This document shows, piece after piece, positions 48,069 to 48,693 of a DNA stretch of 48,693 nt (its first letter is position 1; each line of letters starts with the position of its first letter). A program made the translations under genes and the position numbers. The stretch is from contig CALZJE010000002.1 in NCBI GenBank assembly GCA_945787715.1, positions 76,417 to 125,109 of the forward strand. The letters are read 5' to 3'. This stretch comes from an uncultured Ectothiorhodospiraceae bacterium (GTDB lineage: Bacteria; Pseudomonadota; Gammaproteobacteria; S012-40). The notes below the pieces were generated by a model. It was not told the DNA's origin and ran no database searches. It saw only the letters and a list, made by a program, of their open reading frames with translations.

Positions 48069-48693
48069 TGGGTAGCTGTTCCATAATCTGGTTAATAACT
48101 TTTGGATCGTTAGAAATGACTTCCACCGAAATACCATGCTCTTTTAGCATGTTAAGGTCAACGACACTACCAACGGGTAAGCTGTCAACTCGTGTCTCAT
48201 CGTTGTTTGAAATTAGTTCACCCTTGGCGGTGGCTATGACCAGTCGAGGTCCATCCCAAGCGAGAAATACAGCGCTATCTATTACACCCATAAATAAATG
48301 GCTTGGTATAGCGGTGAGTGCATTATATCCCAACACAATCGCAGAAGAGCTTTGGTTGATTAAAACCTTAGAGCTGCCTTTTATCGCATCATAACTCACA
48401 AATGTAACGTGTTTCCCGGTATCAACAGCGGTGTTTGCGGCAGCGCTTACACCACCAATCACAGGGGAAGCGGCTAAAAATGCAATTTGATTAACAGCGC
48501 CAATGGTTGAGCCAGTAATTTTAGCAATGGGAGTAGAGCTGAGTGAAAGAATGGCCATACCACTTAAAAATCCCGCCTCAATGGTGGGAGAAATAATTTC
48601 AATGCCAAGCTTCCCTGTGTAATAAATAGTATTCCCAATGGATTGGACGGTACGTCCGGCAACGCTTATTGCGGTACTAGTGGGCAGGAAGAT
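48052..48693 (-). CDS. Partial paralogue of the large lipoprotein
   Basis: The frame is open to the right edge of the window, so the N-terminus is missing; at least 213 residues remain. The visible part begins with Ile/Gly/Ala-rich hydrophobic stretches (GNTIYYTGKLGIEIISPTIE), then a soluble segment, and ends with a domain (WDGPRLVIATAKGELISNND, DSLPVGSVVDLNML) matching the C-terminus of the following lipoprotein. A Met at 48558 is probably internal. Likely membrane-associated and co-translated with the downstream gene. Confidence 0.7.
   Translation of the reverse strand: MFLPTSTAISVAGRTVQSIGNTIYYTGKLGIEIISPTIEAGFLSGMAILSLSSTPIAKITGSTIGAVNQIAFLAASPVIGGVSAAANTAVDTGKHVTFVSYDAIKGSSKVLINQSSSAIVLGYNALTAIPSHLFMGVIDSAVFLAWDGPRLVIATAKGELISNNDETRVDSLPVGSVVDLNMLKEHGISVEVISNDPKVINQIMEQLPNDLRD

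Overview
The window looks like chromosome from a fairly AT-rich gammaproteobacterium, probably free-living and aerobic. The marker gene sets support this: hslVU, ubiE-ubiJ-ubiB, dapF-DUF484-xerC, and oxygen-independent hemN. Many genes encode signal peptides, lipoboxes and outer-membrane barrels with a C-terminal Phe, so the cell is Gram-negative. No phage genes, transposase, CRISPR array, rRNA or tRNA was seen. I cannot name a genus.

Layout. 1-4.1 kb: a barrel-like protein, a group II truncated haemoglobin, a PGM1-type phosphoglucomutase and a DUF3581 protein. 4.2-7.7 kb: a tandem duplication of a two-gene unit (tiny lipoprotein plus secreted coiled-coil, tail-fibre-like protein). In the second unit the lipoprotein is broken by one missing base. 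7.8-17.1 kb: a DUF4399 protein, the HslVU protease, a tightly packed ubiquinone run (DUF971, ubiE, RDD, ubiJ, ubiB), a phospholipase-D-type cardiolipin synthase, a MITE-like element sitting on that gene's stop codon, and MOSC and DUF1415 genes.

17.6-26.3 kb is the most unusual block. A ribbon-helix-helix plus zinc-ribbon regulator overlaps an outer-membrane barrel gene. An RND/MMPL transporter with a large acidic, Trp-containing insert follows, then a second barrel whose start overlaps the transporter's stop, then a TPR protein ending in its own barrel. This reads as an uncharacterised envelope transport cluster. Convergent to it is an ABC-2 exporter whose ATPase carries a long tryptophan-repeat tail.

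29-35.4 kb: a five-haem secreted cytochrome with an EF-hand-like loop, a MoeB-type enzyme overlapping a kelch protein, and moaA-moaC-moaD-moaE for molybdopterin. A 730-base gap ahead of moaA holds nested hairpins. 35.4-43.9 kb is mostly housekeeping: hemB, adk with a Cys4 zinc lid, ppa, a His-rich cation exporter, a YcgN-family protein, hemN, dapF, DUF484 and xerC. 44-48.7 kb: an LbtU-type porin, a small helical protein with a CheZ/MCP-like motif, and a pair of paralogous proteins (one a lipoprotein, one cut by the window edge) with long Gly/Ala/Val-rich hydrophobic stretches and a shared C-terminal domain.

Functional links. MoeB together with MoaA, C, D and E would make molybdopterin. HemB and HemN belong to haem synthesis, which would supply the cytochrome and the haemoglobin. 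UbiE, UbiJ and UbiB belong to ubiquinone synthesis. All functional assignments rest on motif and family recognition by eye, with no database search.
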